From Acidimicrobiales bacterium (GTDB taxonomy: Bacteria; Actinomycetota; Acidimicrobiia; Acidimicrobiales; CADCSY01): DNA of 6,819 bases. Shown one piece after another: positions 5,266-6,819 of the stretch. Below the pieces are notes generated by a model. The model ran no database searches. It was not told where the DNA came from and worked only from the letters and a program-made list of their open reading frames with translations. Both the position numbers and the translations under genes were made by a program. The stretch covers positions 6,537 through 13,355 of the forward strand of contig JAUJLZ010000031.1 of NCBI GenBank assembly GCA_030447125.1. Direction: 5' to 3'. Position 1 is the first letter of the stretch, and each line of letters starts with the position of its first letter.

Positions 5266-6579
5266 ATGTCTGGGATCCCCCCCGAGGCCCCGCCGGTAGG
5301 GGGACATCTCCCGAGGCGCCGCCGCTGGGGAGCACGAACGGTCGCCCTGGCCGTGGCCGTGGTGCTCGTCCTGGCCGCCAACGCAACGGCCCTGGTGCTC
5401 CTCGACGCCCCGGGCCAGGAGTCGGTGCTGGCCGAGCGCCCGGTCGACTCCGCCCCCGCCGAGCCCCCGCCCGTGCTCGATCCGACGACGACCAGTGCAC
5501 CGCCGACCACCGAGGTGCCCAGTACCACCACGACGTCGACCGCCCCCGACACCCCCCTCGAGCGCGAGGTGGCCGAACTGTCGAGGTTCGTTGCCGACCA
5601 GCGCGAGCTGGAGTTCCTTCGCCCCGTCGAGGTGCAGCTGCTCACCGACGGACCCTTCGTCGCCCGCCTGCTGCAAGACGTCGAGGAGAACCGCGAGGAG
5701 ACCGACCAGAGCGAGAAGGTGCTGCGGGCGCTGCACCTCATCGAGCCCGGGGTCGACCTCTTCGAGGCCTTTGTCTCCTTCTACGGCGACGCTGTGCTCG
5801 GCTTCTACGATCCCGAGACCGACGAGCTTTTCATCCGGGGTTCCGAGCTCACCGCCTACACCCGGACCACGCTCGTCCACGAACTGGCCCACGCGCTCGA
5901 CGACCAGCACTTCGAGCTCTACCGGCCCGAGGTCTACGACGCCGACGACGAGTCCTCGCTGGCCTTCTCGTCGTTGATCGAAGGGGTCTCCCTGTCGGTC
6001 GAGTTCGGCTACCGCCAGACCCTGAGCGCCGAGGAGCAGGAAGAGTCGGCGCGCCAGGCGGCCGAGTTCGCCAGCCAGGCCGGTACCTCGCCCATCCCGT
6101 CGATCGTGTCCAGCCTGGCCCAGTTCCCTTACCTGGCCGGGCCCTCGTTCGTGGGCGGCCTGCTGGACGCCGGTCGGGAGCCGCGGGTCGACCAGGCGTT
6201 CCGTGAACCGCCCACCACGAGCGAGGAGATCTTGGATCCCGCCATCTACCTCCGGGGTGAAGACCCTGTCGCCGTTCCCGCCCCTCCGGCGGAAGGGCCC
6301 GTCATCGAGGAGGGCACCTACGGCGAATGGGCATTGTCGCTCACCCTCGGCGAGCTGATCGGCAGCCAGGCCGGCACCCAGGCGGCCGACGGGTGGGGTG
6401 GTGACAGCTACGTGGCCTGGGACGAGGCCGACCGGACGTGCGTCCGCATGGCCTACGCCATGGACACGCCCGCCGATCTGGCCGAGTTGGAGCGGGCCTG
6501 GCGCCAGTGGGCCGAAGCCCACGGCGACACCTCGGTCGAAGCCGTCTCCGACTTGGTGACCGTCACCGCCTGCGGCTGA
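5266..6579 (+). CDS. Membrane-anchored zinc metalloprotease-like protein (HELAH)
   Basis: The product is 437 residues. A basic cytoplasmic N-terminus with RRRRW precedes one membrane span at about 24-47. A Pro/Thr linker (about 58-100, with TTEVPSTTTTST) leads to a large extracytoplasmic domain. Residues 203-214 read LVHELAHALDDQ: His205, Glu206 and His209 form an HExxH zinc site. Glu239 in SLIEGVSLSVEF, 30 residues later, is the likely third ligand, giving a gluzincin-like arrangement. FYDPETDELFIRG just before the HExxH resembles the strand lining the active site in related proteins. The HEL-x-HAL-x-DQHF plus later L-x-EG pattern recurs in poorly described actinobacterial and chloroflexal putative metallopeptidases, as I recall them. 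Substrate is unknown; its position beside a transpeptidase suggests an envelope role (inference). The C-terminal region (about 300-437) has no motif I recognise. Two Cys (about 395 and 436) could pair. Confidence 0.82.
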   Translation: MSGIPPEAPPVGGHLPRRRRWGARTVALAVAVVLVLAANATALVLLDAPGQESVLAERPVDSAPAEPPPVLDPTTTSAPPTTEVPSTTTTSTAPDTPLEREVAELSRFVADQRELEFLRPVEVQLLTDGPFVARLLQDVEENREETDQSEKVLRALHLIEPGVDLFEAFVSFYGDAVLGFYDPETDELFIRGSELTAYTRTTLVHELAHALDDQHFELYRPEVYDADDESSLAFSSLIEGVSLSVEFGYRQTLSAEEQEESARQAAEFASQAGTSPIPSIVSSLAQFPYLAGPSFVGGLLDAGREPRVDQAFREPPTTSEEILDPAIYLRGEDPVAVPAPPAEGPVIEEGTYGEWALSLTLGELIGSQAGTQAADGWGGDSYVAWDEADRTCVRMAYAMDTPADLAELERAWRQWAEAHGDTSVEAVSDLVTVTACG

Positions 6580-6593
6580 ACCAGCTCTCGCCT

Positions 6594-6629
6594 GGCCCCG
6601 CCCACCCCGGCCCCGCCCATCCCGCCCCG
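6594..6629 (-). other. G-quadruplex-prone G-rich tract between convergent genes
   Basis: On the minus strand seven runs of three or four G are separated by loops of only 1-2 nt, far exceeding the G3+N1-7 quadruplex pattern. The plus strand shows this as two copies of GGCCCCGCCCA (6594-6604 and 6609-6619) plus a further C-rich part. It lies between the metalloprotease stop and the minus-strand stop at 6633, so it may help end transcription in one or both directions. Confidence 0.6.
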
Positions 6630-6632
6630 TCG

Positions 6633-6818
6633 TCACTGCAGGCGGGGCAGCACCTCGCCGGTCCAAAAGCGCAGGAACCCCTCCTCGTCGTCGCCTACCT
6701 GGACCACGGCGATGTGCTCGAAGCCGGTGGGGTCGGCCGCCTCGGCGGCCAGGGCCACGGACTCGCGAGGGTCGGTTGCCGACCGGCGCCGGTAGCGTCC
6801 CCCCGATGCAGGCCGGGC
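6633..6818 (-). CDS. C-terminal part of an LLM-class (probably F420-dependent) oxidoreductase, partial or truncated
   Basis: The minus strand has an open frame from the window edge to a TGA at 6635-6633. Its last ~49 residues end with AADPTGFEHIAVVQVGDDEEGFLRFWTGEVLPRLQ in two stretches (AADPTGFEHIAVV, then QVGDDEEGFLRFW and EVLPRLQ). This matches the end of luciferase-like monooxygenases of the F420-dependent group, where the G-F-x-H-x-x-x-x-Q-x-G...GF-x-RF and -x-LPRL ending is common; these use the deazaflavin F420 or FMN. Above about position 6780 the same frame loses its GC3 bias and reads Arg/Gly-rich residues unlike the family. The gene may therefore be a 5'-truncated remnant or be frameshifted there, rather than simply continuing out of the window. 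It converges on the metalloprotease gene. Confidence 0.6.
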   Translation of the reverse strand, partial: ARPASGGRYRRRSATDPRESVALAAEAADPTGFEHIAVVQVGDDEEGFLRFWTGEVLPRLQ

Positions 6819-6819
6819 C
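6793..6819 (+). promoter_or_regulatory. Possible -10 TAGCGT and leaderless ATG start at the window edge
   Basis: TAGCGT (6793-6798) lies 7 nt before an ATG at 6806, matching the layout at 5254 and 3233. Only MQAG and part of a codon are visible, so no product can be named. It conflicts with the minus-strand frame if that frame continues upstream. Confidence 0.3.

Noticed and set aside
5197..6666. A 489-codon open frame on the minus strand.
   Set aside because: It is the antisense shadow of the metalloprotease gene, with Gly/Arg/Val-rich low-complexity residues and no motif; the plus strand has HExxH, a membrane span and proper GC3.

Overview
The window is about 70% G+C with near-universal G or C at third codon positions and GTG starts at several genes. 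The DUF501-exopolyphosphatase pair is typical of Actinobacteria, and the Thr-rich linkers on envelope proteins and actinobacterial L,D-transpeptidase and metalloprotease types fit as well. A deep-branching actinobacterium such as a member of the Acidimicrobiia is my best guess; this is inference from style, not a search.

Layout: (1) 1-560 holds the tail of an upstream gene, a small zinc-ribbon-like frame that appears split by two frameshifts, and a stand-alone CBM48 (AMPK/isoamylase-type glycogen-binding) protein. (2) 561-1981 holds DUF501 and a Ppx/GppA phosphatase with a 4-nt overlap, closed by a strong hairpin. (3) 2064-3697 holds a secreted CAP-domain protein, a RimJ/RimL-like GNAT acetyltransferase and MsrB. 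The gaps between these three are only 11 and 9 nt, but the second and third genes lack Shine-Dalgarno sequences and have TAGNNT -10-like hexamers that begin with the previous gene's TAG stop. (4) 3698-4071 holds a tRNA-Leu(UAA), several hairpins and a candidate promoter. (5) 4072-6579 holds two membrane-anchored envelope proteins: an L,D-transpeptidase with a peptidoglycan-binding domain, and a zinc metalloprotease with an HELAH motif. Both have Thr/Pro-rich linkers. (6) 6580-6819 holds a G-quadruplex-prone spacer and, on the minus strand, the C-terminal end of an LLM-type (probably F420-dependent) oxidoreductase. A possible plus-strand leaderless start lies at 6806.

The genes look like a chromosomal mosaic of storage or stress metabolism (glycogen binding, polyphosphate or ppGpp turnover, methionine sulfoxide repair) and cell-envelope maintenance (CAP protein, 3-3 cross-linking, surface protease). 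I see no phage, transposon, CRISPR array or defence operon. The most notable points are the recurrent leaderless promoter layout, the split zinc ribbon, the hairpin cluster behind the tRNA and the G-rich convergent spacer.
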